DNA from: CAYRML01 sp964425485
Lineage (GTDB): Bacteria > Bacillota > Dehalobacteriia > UBA4068
Reading direction: 5' to 3'
Length of the DNA: 5,005 nucleotides
Assembly (NCBI GenBank): GCA_964425485.1
Contig: CAYRML010000087.1
Location: 1-5,005 of the forward strand
Below are positions 1-5,005 of this stretch, piece by piece (position 1 is the stretch's first letter; each line of letters begins with the position of its first letter). Both the position numbers and the translations under genes were made by a program. The notes under the pieces were generated by a model that saw only the letters and a program-made list of their open reading frames with translations, made no database searches and was not told the DNA's origin.

Positions 1-85
1 TGCCTCTTTGCCCCCAAACGGGGTTTTTGCGCAGATACAAAAGGTGATGGAGGATAATTGGCAAAACTATGGACTGGCCGAATGA
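1..85 (+). CDS. tmk: C-terminal tail of probable thymidylate kinase (5' partial)
   Basis: An open frame enters from the left edge (first full codon at 2) and ends at TGA 83-85, giving 27 residues. They begin ASLPPNGVFAQIQKV and finish with a short polar tail. The first part fits the last helix of bacterial thymidylate kinases, where a conserved Asp-Ala is followed by a Pro/Glu-rich turn and then a VFxxI-type helix. Thymidylate kinase converts dTMP to dTDP in the cytoplasm, using ATP. The gene lies directly before holB, as tmk does in many bacteria, and overlaps it by 17 bp in another frame, which suggests co-transcription. The P-loop and LID regions lie outside the window, so the identification rests on a short tail plus context. 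Another upstream gene cannot be excluded. Confidence 0.6.
   Translation, partial: ASLPPNGVFAQIQKVMEDNWQNYGLAE
49..53 (+). promoter_or_regulatory. Ribosome binding site for holB, inside the tmk tail
   Basis: GGAGG lies 15 nt upstream of ATG 69. The spacing is longer than usual, but no other in-frame ATG, GTG or TTG lies closer: the frame is closed by TGA at 45-47, and the TTG at 58 is out of frame. The later in-frame ATGs at 102 and 105 have no purine-rich element. This supports 69, with some residual doubt about initiation strength. Confidence 0.55.
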
Positions 86-908
86 AGCACAAGATGCGAA
101 TATGATGCCAAAGGGGCAGCTGGCCGAGTCTTTATGTCTTATGCTGAATAAAGACCAGCTCAGCCATGCTTATCTTTTTTGCGGCCAAGGGGCGCAGGAT
201 CAGGCTTTACTTTTGGCCATGACTATAAATTGCCGGCAATCTACGGATGGCAGGCCCTGTGGCGCATGCCATTGTTGCCGCAAGATCCAAGATGGCAATT
301 TTGCCGATCTAGCTGTCATAGAGCCCGATAATAATTATATCCGTATCGAACAGCTGAAAAAAATGCAAGCTCAGGCCAACCTGCGTTCCTATGAGGGGGG
401 CAGCAAAATTTTCATCATCCATGGAGCGGACAAGATGAAGGATGAGGCAGCCAACAGCCTGCTGAAGATTTTGGAAGAGCCGCCGGAAGACACCATTTTT
501 ATCCTTTGTGCCCAGCAGGTGCAGGGGATTTTGCCCACCATTATCTCCCGCTGCCAATATCATAGCTTTGGCCCGGTCGCTGATTTTGTACTGGATGAAA
601 AATTATTAGCTGGGCTTAGGCCCCAGGCCGAAGAATTTTTCTTGGCCTTGCCCCAATCTTCTTTAGCCAAAATCCTGCTTTTTGCCCAGCAATGGCATCA
701 GGACAGGCAATCCTTTATCCATTTTTTGTCCCTGATTTTGCGCCTGCTGCACAGCAATGTCAAGCAGCAAAACGGTCCCTTTCCACCGGCAGTGGCTGTG
801 GAAGCGGCGCTTTTTTCTGAAAGGGCTATAGATCTTTTGCAAAAAAATATCAACCAGAGATTACTGGCTGATGTCTTTTTCATGCGTTTATGGAGCTGGT
901 TGCAGTAA
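69..908 (+). CDS. holB: DNA polymerase III subunit delta prime (clamp loader)
   Basis: This 279-residue protein is the delta prime subunit of the clamp loader, which with delta and tau/gamma (DnaX) opens the DnaN ring and places it on primed DNA. The N-terminus (MDW, then LSHAYLF at 31-37) fits the family start. The usual P-loop position reads GQGAQDQ (39-45) with no Walker lysine, so ATP is probably not hydrolysed here. A Cys4 zinc site is visible at C55, C64, C67 and C70. The LLKILEEPP motif (131-139) and the Ser-Arg-Cys motif at 160-162, whose arginine acts as a finger toward the neighbouring ATPase, are intact. The C-terminal helical collar region (about 180-279) is weakly conserved, as is normal. 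Length is somewhat short but within the family range. It overlaps the upstream gene and is followed by an 85-bp gap. Confidence 0.95.
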   Translation: MDWPNEAQDANMMPKGQLAESLCLMLNKDQLSHAYLFCGQGAQDQALLLAMTINCRQSTDGRPCGACHCCRKIQDGNFADLAVIEPDNNYIRIEQLKKMQAQANLRSYEGGSKIFIIHGADKMKDEAANSLLKILEEPPEDTIFILCAQQVQGILPTIISRCQYHSFGPVADFVLDEKLLAGLRPQAEEFFLALPQSSLAKILLFAQQWHQDRQSFIHFLSLILRLLHSNVKQQNGPFPPAVAVEAALFSERAIDLLQKNINQRLLADVFFMRLWSWLQ

Positions 909-922
909 ATCACAGGAAAAGC

Positions 923-951
923 TTGAGTTCAAACAAGCAATGAGATAAAAT
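923..951 (+). promoter_or_regulatory. Candidate sigma-A promoter for ricT-yabA-trmN-rsmI
   Basis: TTGAGT (923-928, 4 of 6 to TTGACA) and TAAAAT (946-951, 5 of 6 to TATAAT) are separated by exactly 17 bp in an AT-rich gap between holB and ricT. The predicted transcription start is near 958, leaving a leader of about 35 nt before ATG 994. The -35 lies in a short inverted repeat, TTGA-GT-TCAA (923-932). Nearby AT-rich hexamers such as TATACT (963-968) and TAGAAT (972-977) are alternative -10 elements but lack a good -35. The spacing is the main support; read-through from tmk-holB is also likely, since no terminator is visible. Confidence 0.5.
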
Positions 952-984
952 AGAAATAATAATATACTTTATAGAATACTTTAT

Positions 985-990
985 GGAGGT
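985..990 (+). promoter_or_regulatory. Strong ribosome binding site for ricT
   Basis: GGAGGT lies 3 nt before ATG 994 (4-nt spacing if counted from GGAGG). This short but workable spacing fixes the ricT start; no other in-frame start lies nearby upstream. Confidence 0.8.
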
Positions 991-993
991 AAT

Positions 994-1728
994 ATGGTTA
1001 AAATAGTTGGTGTCCGCTTTAGGCAGGCGGGTAAGATATATTATTTTCAACCTCAGGAACTGGAGTTGAAAACCGGCGATGCCGTGGTGGTGGAAACTGC
1101 CCACGGACTGGAATTTGGGCATGTGGTCATCGGGCCTAAGGAAGTTGATGATAAAGAAATTTTAAATCCACTGAAGGATGTTTTGCGCAAGGCCACGCAA
1201 GATGATATTGACACCTATATGGCTAATAAAGAGGCGGAAAAAGAGGCCTTTAAGATTTGTCAGCAAAAAATAGCGCAGCATAATCTGCCTATTAAGCTTA
1301 TAGAAGTTGCCTATACTTTTGATGTCAGTAAGATAATTTTTTATTTTACGGCCGAAGGCCGGGTCGATTTTCGGGAATTGGTCAAGGATTTGGCCTATGT
1401 TTTTCGTACCCGTATCGAAATGCGGCAGATCGGGGTGCGTGATGAGGCCAAGATATTGGGCGGACTGGGATCCTGCGGCCGTGTCTTGTGCTGCCATTCG
1501 GTTCTGGGCGATTTTCAGCCTGTATCCATCAAAATGGCCAAAAAACAAAATTTATCTTTAAACCCCACAAAAATCTCGGGAATTTGCGGCCGCCTGATGT
1601 GCTGTCTCAAATACGAAAGCTATGACGAGGATTGTTGTTGCGGCAAAAGGCCGGCCTATATCAATGATGATATAGATAATAATGAATCGATTGATTATGC
1701 AGATCTGGCTAAGTTGGAGGATGAATGA
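994..1728 (+). CDS. ricT: RicT (YaaT), PSP1-domain Fe-S protein of the Ric complex
   Basis: This 244-residue cytoplasmic protein matches the PSP1/YaaT family. In Bacillus subtilis RicT joins RicA and RicF in a complex that carries [4Fe-4S] clusters and promotes RNase Y-dependent mRNA maturation; it also influences competence, biofilm formation and sporulation. Visible here are the N-terminal beta-rich part (VGVRFRQAGKIYYF, 5-18), the central DFRELVKDLA segment (125-134), RTRIEMRQIGVRDEAK (138-153) and the signature GGLGSCGRVLCC (156-167). ICGRLMCCLKYE follows at 197-208. Cysteines C161, C166, C167, C198, C203 and C204 form the expected paired CxxxxCC pattern for cluster binding. The C-terminus is short and acidic with a CCC run at 214-216, and lacks the longer tail of the B. 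subtilis protein (about 275 residues). Tandem stops TGA-TAG follow, and yabA starts 3 nt later. No ricA or ricF gene lies in this window. Confidence 0.93.
   Translation: MVKIVGVRFRQAGKIYYFQPQELELKTGDAVVVETAHGLEFGHVVIGPKEVDDKEILNPLKDVLRKATQDDIDTYMANKEAEKEAFKICQQKIAQHNLPIKLIEVAYTFDVSKIIFYFTAEGRVDFRELVKDLAYVFRTRIEMRQIGVRDEAKILGGLGSCGRVLCCHSVLGDFQPVSIKMAKKQNLSLNPTKISGICGRLMCCLKYESYDEDCCCGKRPAYINDDIDNNESIDYADLAKLEDE
1716..1720 (+). promoter_or_regulatory. Ribosome binding site for yabA, inside the ricT 3' end
   Basis: GGAGG within the last ricT codons lies 11 nt before ATG 1732. Two nearer ATGs, at 1721 and 1725, open frames that stop within a few codons, so 1732 is the yabA start. Overlap of this site with the ricT terminus suggests translational coupling. 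Confidence 0.65.
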
Positions 1729-1731
1729 TAG

Positions 1732-2034
1732 ATGACCCTTTCCCATGATTTGCAGCAATGTGAAGAACAGATTGCGCAGCTTTTGGCCAGGACGCAGGAA
1801 CTGCGACAAAAAGCGGAAGAATTAGAAAAACAAAATTTTCTTTTGCAAGAGCAATTGCTTAATAATCCGGGCCAAAAAGGAGGTTTGCAGGAATTAGCCA
1901 AGTTATATGATGAGGGCTATCATATTTGTCATGCCTATTTTGCGCAGCCTCGCCATGAGGAATGTCTGTTTTGCCTCTCCTTTTTACACAGAGAGGGTAT
2001 TCCGCAAAAAAGCGAAGGGCTGACCGCGCCATGA
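1732..2034 (+). CDS. yabA: YabA, replication initiation control protein
   Basis: YabA restrains chromosome replication by binding DnaA at the origin and also the DnaN clamp, which ties initiation to replisome state. This 100-residue protein has the two-part family layout. A leucine- and glutamine-rich coiled coil spans about residues 5-45 (heptad-like QIAQLLARTQELRQKAEEL). A linker with GQKGG leads to the C-terminal zinc domain LAKLYDEGYHICHAYF...CLFCLSFL. Zinc ligands are H64, C66, C78 and C81; the 12-residue step between C66 and C78 matches B. subtilis C97 and C109. The protein is somewhat shorter than the B. subtilis form (about 119 residues), mainly in the coil and linker. It starts 3 nt after ricT and its stop overlaps the trmN start (ATGA), as expected in a coupled operon. 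Homologues are confined to Bacillota, so this gene is a good lineage marker. Confidence 0.93.
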   Translation: MTLSHDLQQCEEQIAQLLARTQELRQKAEELEKQNFLLQEQLLNNPGQKGGLQELAKLYDEGYHICHAYFAQPRHEECLFCLSFLHREGIPQKSEGLTAP

Positions 2035-2768
2035 GCGGCGGACAGGAAGAGAGAATAGAGACTTTATCTAGTAAAGGGTTGCAAATAATCCAAAGGCCTG
2101 ATTGGCCTTGCTTTTCCACTGATGCGCTGCTTTTGGCGGACTTTGCTCCTGTGAACGATGATGATTTGATAGCTGATTTAGGTTGTGGTAGTGGCATCAT
2201 TCCTTTGCTTTTGTCAGCTAAAGCCGCCAGCCGGCATATCTATGGATTGGAGCTTATGCCGGCATTGGCCGATTTGGCCAAGCGCAGCGTCAAGCTCAAT
2301 GATTTAAAGCGGCAAATAACAATCTTAGAGAAGGATTTATGCCAGGCTTCTGCTCTTTTGGGGCAGTCGCTTTTTGATTTGGTGACGGCTAATCCACCCT
2401 ATGGCAAAAAAGAGGCTGCGCGCATCAGTCCTGATCTGCTTTTTGCTGCCGCCAGAAATGAAATTTTTTGTACTATGGAAGATGTGATCAGAGAGGCCGC
2501 AGCCTTGCTGAAGGACGGAGGCCATTTGGCTCTGGTGCAAAAGGCCGAAAGGCAGCAAGAAGCTATGCAATTATGCTGCCGCTATGGTCTTTATCCAAAG
2601 CTTTGGCGCTGGATCCGTTCTTTGCCCGAGCAAAAGCCCTATATTTTTCTGCTGTTGGCGGAAAAAAATAACCATTGCCGCTTGCGGCAACTGGAAGATT
2701 TGCTTATTTATGAAGCGCCTGGTCGTTACAGCCTTGAAGCGGCAGGGATTTTAGGAGGCAAAAGATGA
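2031..2768 (+). CDS. trmN: TrmN/YabB-type tRNA1(Val) A37 N6-methyltransferase
   Basis: This is a class I SAM-dependent N6-adenine methyltransferase of the TrmN6/YabB family, which modifies A37 next to the anticodon of tRNA-Val in E. coli; the exact tRNA in this organism is inferred. The 245-residue protein begins with the family's N-terminal recognition segment (GLQIIQRPDWPCFSTDALLLADF, seen from residue 17 on). Motif I, DLGCGSGIIP, is at 49-58 and an acidic ribose ligand, E74, follows strand 2. The catalytic NPPY is at 121-124, followed by the basic GKKEAAR. The segment ARNEIFCTMEDVIREAA (141-157) is typical. The open frame extends upstream to ATG 1962, but that would overlap yabA by 73 bp and add non-family residues. 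ATG 2031 gives an ATGA overlap with yabA and the right N-terminus. Its RBS is weak (GAAGGG, 2014-2019, 11 nt away), so coupling to yabA translation is likely. Confidence 0.92.
   Translation: MSGGQEERIETLSSKGLQIIQRPDWPCFSTDALLLADFAPVNDDDLIADLGCGSGIIPLLLSAKAASRHIYGLELMPALADLAKRSVKLNDLKRQITILEKDLCQASALLGQSLFDLVTANPPYGKKEAARISPDLLFAAARNEIFCTMEDVIREAAALLKDGGHLALVQKAERQQEAMQLCCRYGLYPKLWRWIRSLPEQKPYIFLLLAEKNNHCRLRQLEDLLIYEAPGRYSLEAAGILGGKR
2753..2758 (+). promoter_or_regulatory. Consensus ribosome binding site for rsmI
   Basis: A perfect AGGAGG lies in the 3' end of trmN, 6 nt before ATG 2765. The start codon overlaps the trmN TGA as ATGA. This settles the rsmI start and suggests efficient, coupled translation. 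Confidence 0.85.
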
Positions 2769-3592
2769 AAGGAAAATTATATTTGGTGGCTACCCCCATC
2801 GGTAATTTGGAAGATATAACCCTGCGTGCCATACGTATTTTGGGAGAGGTGGATCTCATCGCTGCGGAGGATACACGGCAAAGCCGCAAATTGCTTAATC
2901 ATTTGGCAATTAAAAAGCCTTTGACCAGCTATTTTCAACATAATGAGCGCAGTAAGGGTCAGTTTTTGATAGAATCTTTGTTGGCTGGGCAAAATATCGC
3001 GGTAATCTCCGATGCCGGTACCCCGGCTATCAGCGATCCCGGTAGTGAGCTTGTGCGACTGGCTATCCAAAATCAGATAGAGATCATACCTGTGCCTGGT
3101 CCAAGCGCTTGTTTGACCTTGCTTTCGGCCAGTGGTCTAAACAGCGAGCGCTTTGTCTTTGAGGGTTTTCTGCCGCGCCAGAAAAACCTGCGCCGCCAGC
3201 GGCTTTTGCAATTGCTGGAGGAAGAAAGAACCTTAATCTTTTATGAGGCGCCGCATCGCCTGCGGGCTTTTCTGGCTGATGTAAATGAGATATTGGGCGA
3301 TCGCGAGCTGGCCATCGGTCGGGAGCTGACCAAGCGTTTCGAGGAGATTTTGCGGGGCTCCATCTCTGAGCTGCGCGGTCATTTTGAGCAGGTAGAACCG
3401 CGGGGAGAATTTGTGGTAGCCATAACCGGATGCCAGCGGCCAGAGCAAGCCATCCCTGCCGATGAAGATTTGAGGGCGGAGATGCAATTTTTGCTGGCGC
3501 GGGGGCAAAGCCGTAAACAGGCGGCCAAAGAGATGGCACAAAAATATAATATATCGGCTAAAAAAGCATATGATTTAACTGTCAAACAATAG
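2765..3592 (+). CDS. rsmI: RsmI, 16S rRNA C1402 2'-O-methyltransferase
   Basis: RsmI 2'-O-methylates C1402 of 16S rRNA in the decoding centre, where together with RsmH it tunes initiation and reading accuracy. The 275-residue protein belongs to the tetrapyrrole methylase (SAM) fold family and carries every RsmI signature: TPIGNLEDIT (10-19), AEDTR (34-38), SDAGTPAISDPG (82-93), PVPGPSA (109-115), GFLPR (134-138), FYEAPHR (159-165), RELTKRFEE (186-194) and RGEF (213-216). The last 40 residues form a charged helical domain resembling the C-terminal helix-turn-helix seen in many homologues. Length is normal. The start is fixed by a perfect RBS and the ATGA overlap with trmN. In B. subtilis the GIY-YIG gene yazA lies between these two; here it is absent. 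The stop TAG (3590-3592) is 6 bp before the metG promoter -35. Confidence 0.97.
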   Translation: MKGKLYLVATPIGNLEDITLRAIRILGEVDLIAAEDTRQSRKLLNHLAIKKPLTSYFQHNERSKGQFLIESLLAGQNIAVISDAGTPAISDPGSELVRLAIQNQIEIIPVPGPSACLTLLSASGLNSERFVFEGFLPRQKNLRRQRLLQLLEEERTLIFYEAPHRLRAFLADVNEILGDRELAIGRELTKRFEEILRGSISELRGHFEQVEPRGEFVVAITGCQRPEQAIPADEDLRAEMQFLLARGQSRKQAAKEMAQKYNISAKKAYDLTVKQ

Positions 3593-3598
3593 CCGTTC

Positions 3599-3627
3599 TT
3601 GACATTTAACTGCTATTTTGTTATGAT
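3599..3627 (+). promoter_or_regulatory. Strong sigma-A promoter (extended -10) for metG
   Basis: A perfect -35 TTGACA (3599-3604) is followed, at exactly 17 bp, by TATGAT (3622-3627, 5 of 6 to TATAAT). A TG at 3619-3620 one base upstream of the -10 forms an extended -10 element. The expected transcription start is near 3634, giving a leader of about 32 nt before ATG 3666. That is too short for a T-box or S-box riboswitch, so metG is probably driven constitutively at the level of initiation. The -10 sits in the inverted repeat GTTAT-G-ATAAC (3620-3630). No intrinsic terminator separates rsmI from this promoter. Confidence 0.85.
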
Positions 3628-3653
3628 AACTAGATGATTTTAAGAAAGATTTT

Positions 3654-3659
3654 GGGGGA
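3654..3659 (+). promoter_or_regulatory. Ribosome binding site for metG
   Basis: GGGGGA lies 6 nt before ATG 3666. It is G-rich rather than the canonical AGGAGG but can still pair partly with the 16S 3' end. An in-frame TTG at 3660 directly abuts the site and is too close to be used, which favours ATG 3666. Confidence 0.6.
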
Positions 3660-3665
3660 TTGTCT

Positions 3666-5005
3666 ATGAGTAGCGAAAAAACTTTTTATATTACGACGCC
3701 CATCTATTATCCTAGTGATAACCTGCATATAGGCCATGCCTATACCACGGTGGCTGCGGATACCATAGCCCGTTATAAAAAAATGCGCGGCTATGACACC
3801 TATTTTTTGACCGGCTCTGATGAGCATGGGCAAAAAATCCAGCGTAAGGCTCAGGCGGCTGGTAAAGATCCGCAGCAATATGTAGACGAGATTGTGGTCG
3901 GCTTCAAGAAGCTGTGGCAACTGCTGGATATTGATTATGATGATTTTATCCGCACCACGCAAGAGCGTCATAAAAAAAGCGCACAGGCTCTTTTCCAGGC
4001 TATTTATGATAAAGGCGATATCTATAAAGCTGAATATGAAGGCTGGTATTGCACCCCCTGTGAAACATTTTTTACGGAAAGGCAACTGGGTGAAGGACAT
4101 ACTTGCCCTGACTGCGGACGCGAAGTTGAAAAAACCAAAGAAGAAAGCTACTTCTTCAAAATGAGCAAATATGCCGACCGCTGGCTGGAATTTATTGAGG
4201 CCAATCCTGATTTTATTCAGCCGGAAAGCCGTCGTAATGAGATGATAAATTTTGTCAAGCAGGGATTGGAAGACCTTTGTGTATCCCGCACAACTTTCAG
4301 TTGGGGCATTCCGGTGCCCTTTGATCCCGCTCATGTCATTTATGTGTGGTTCGATGCTTTGATTAACTATGTCTCGGCTTTGGGGCTTTACAGTGATGAT
4401 GAAAGCTTATACCGCAAATATTGGCCGGCCGATGTGCATCTGGTGGGCAAAGATATTATCCGTTTCCATACTGTGATCTGGCCTATCATTCTCATGTCCG
4501 CCGATATGCCTATTCCCGAGAAAGTATTCGGCCATGGCTGGCTGATGCTGGGGGAAGGCAAAATGAGTAAATCCAAAGGCAATGTGGTAGATCCCTCGAC
4601 CTTGGTGGAAAAATATGGCGTGGATGCCGTGCGTTATTTCCTGATCCGGGAAATGGGCTATGGTTTGGATGCAACTTATTCGGAAGAATCCCTCTTAAAC
4701 AGGACTAATGTTGATCTGGCTAATGATTATGGCAATCTGTTATCCCGTATCACTTCTATGATCGAAAAATTTCAGGATGGCGTGGTGCTGGCCCCTAAAG
4801 GGGAGGGCTGCCCCTTCGACAGCGAATTGCTTGAATTGATGTCAGCTACCACCGCAGAAGTGGAACGGCTGATGGATAATCTGGAATTAGCCAATGCTTT
4901 GGCTGCTATCTGGAAAGTGGTCAACAGGGCCAATAAATATATTGATGAAGCTGCTCCCTGGGCGCTCAATAAAGCACAGGAAAAGGATAAGCTGGCAACG
5001 GTTTT
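3666..5005 (+). CDS. metG: Methionyl-tRNA synthetase (3' partial)
   Basis: This class I aminoacyl-tRNA synthetase charges tRNA-Met and initiator tRNA with methionine using ATP. The first 446 codons are present and open to the window edge. The Rossmann catalytic domain begins FYITTPIYYPSDN and has the HIGH motif at 21-24. The connective-peptide zinc knuckle uses C129, C132, C147 and C150 (CTPC and CPDC), a single four-cysteine knuckle. KMSKS is at 299-303, preceded by the family segment VHLVGKDIIRFHTVIWP (257-273). The alpha-helical anticodon-binding domain starts around 345 (NRTNVDLANDYGNLLSR) and includes NRANKYIDEAAPW (420-432). The rest of that domain, and any C-terminal tRNA-binding (EMAP II-like) domain, lie beyond 5005; bacterial homologues of this type are often about 640-660 residues. 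The gene has its own strong promoter. In B. subtilis metS also follows the rsmI region, with abrB between, which is missing here. Confidence 0.97.
   Translation, partial: MSSEKTFYITTPIYYPSDNLHIGHAYTTVAADTIARYKKMRGYDTYFLTGSDEHGQKIQRKAQAAGKDPQQYVDEIVVGFKKLWQLLDIDYDDFIRTTQERHKKSAQALFQAIYDKGDIYKAEYEGWYCTPCETFFTERQLGEGHTCPDCGREVEKTKEESYFFKMSKYADRWLEFIEANPDFIQPESRRNEMINFVKQGLEDLCVSRTTFSWGIPVPFDPAHVIYVWFDALINYVSALGLYSDDESLYRKYWPADVHLVGKDIIRFHTVIWPIILMSADMPIPEKVFGHGWLMLGEGKMSKSKGNVVDPSTLVEKYGVDAVRYFLIREMGYGLDATYSEESLLNRTNVDLANDYGNLLSRITSMIEKFQDGVVLAPKGEGCPFDSELLELMSATTAEVERLMDNLELANALAAIWKVVNRANKYIDEAAPWALNKAQEKDKLATV

Noticed and set aside
11..28. CCCC-AAAC-GGGG followed by TTTTT, resembling an intrinsic terminator.
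   Set aside because: The stem is only 4 bp and lies inside the apparent coding tail of the upstream gene, which overlaps holB. A terminator here would cut the operon before holB.
921..938. GCTTG...CAAGC hairpin after holB as a terminator.
   Set aside because: It has a 5-bp stem with an 8-nt loop and no T-run after it; it also overlaps the promoter candidate.
1162..1548. A 128-codon minus-strand frame opposite ricT.
   Set aside because: It is antisense to the conserved RicT core, and its translation resembles no family.
1657..1674. Inverted repeat TATATCA-ATGA-TGATATA near the end of ricT.
   Set aside because: This is an AT-only-rich 7-bp stem inside the low-complexity acidic codons of RicT with no T-run; it probably arises from repeated GAT/ATA codons.
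1982..1990. TTTTACACA as a DnaA box near yabA.
   Set aside because: It is a single site with one mismatch to TTATNCACA inside the yabA coding region, with no cluster of further boxes.
1962..2030. Upstream extension of trmN to ATG 1962.
   Set aside because: It would overlap yabA by 73 bp and add residues not found in the family. ATG 2031 forms an ATGA overlap and matches the family N-terminus.
3084..3539. A 151-codon minus-strand frame opposite rsmI, rich in Pro, Ala and Arg.
   Set aside because: It is a shadow of the rsmI coding frame, with no RBS logic and no known family features.
3580..3604. TGTCAA...TTGACA hairpin as an rsmI terminator.
   Set aside because: The 6-bp stem has a 13-nt loop and no T-run, and its right arm is the metG -35 hexamer.
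3630..4334. A 234-codon open frame on the minus strand opposite metG.
   Set aside because: It lies entirely within and antisense to a clear MetRS catalytic domain. Its product has no recognisable motif and is rich in Phe and Ile, as expected from the complement of metG codons.

Overview
The window is a stretch of ordinary chromosomal housekeeping genes, all on the + strand and densely packed. The order is (tail of probable tmk) - holB - ricT/yaaT - yabA - trmN/yabB - rsmI/yabC - metG. This order, and above all the ricT-yabA-trmN-rsmI run, is the conserved Bacillota block seen in Bacillus subtilis as holB-yaaT-yabA-yabB-yazA-yabC-abrB-metS. Strong GGAGG-type ribosome binding sites, a YabA protein and a PSP1-family RicT all point to Bacillota. 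The tmk-holB overlap, the missing yazA and abrB, and a MetRS with a four-cysteine zinc knuckle suggest an anaerobic Clostridia or Negativicutes lineage rather than a Bacillus. That lineage assignment is inference; no species can be named from this sequence.

Layout. Positions 1-85 hold the last 27 codons of an upstream gene that resembles the C-terminus of thymidylate kinase; it overlaps the start of holB (69-908, clamp-loader delta prime). An 85-bp AT-rich gap (909-993) follows and carries a plausible sigma-A promoter and a strong RBS for ricT (994-1728). yabA (1732-2034) starts 3 nt after the ricT stop. trmN (2031-2768) overlaps yabA by ATGA, and rsmI (2765-3592) overlaps trmN by ATGA, so ricT-yabA-trmN-rsmI looks like a translationally coupled operon. 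A 73-bp gap (3593-3665) then carries a near-consensus extended -10 sigma-A promoter for metG, which starts at 3666 and runs off the window end after 446 codons.

How the genes fit together. HolB and YabA both act around the DnaN sliding clamp: HolB helps load it, and YabA uses it to restrain DnaA. RicT is an Fe-S protein of the Ric complex, which affects RNase Y-dependent mRNA processing. TrmN, RsmI and MetRS serve translation through tRNA methylation, 16S rRNA methylation and methionyl-tRNA charging. The cluster links replication control, RNA processing and translation, as in other Bacillota.

No RNA gene, mobile element, CRISPR array, convincing terminator or novel system was found. The points most worth a second look are the strong internal promoter before metG, the promoter candidate before ricT, the short acidic Cys-rich tail of RicT, and small repeats next to the two promoters. 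No stretch longer than about 85 bp lacks a gene.
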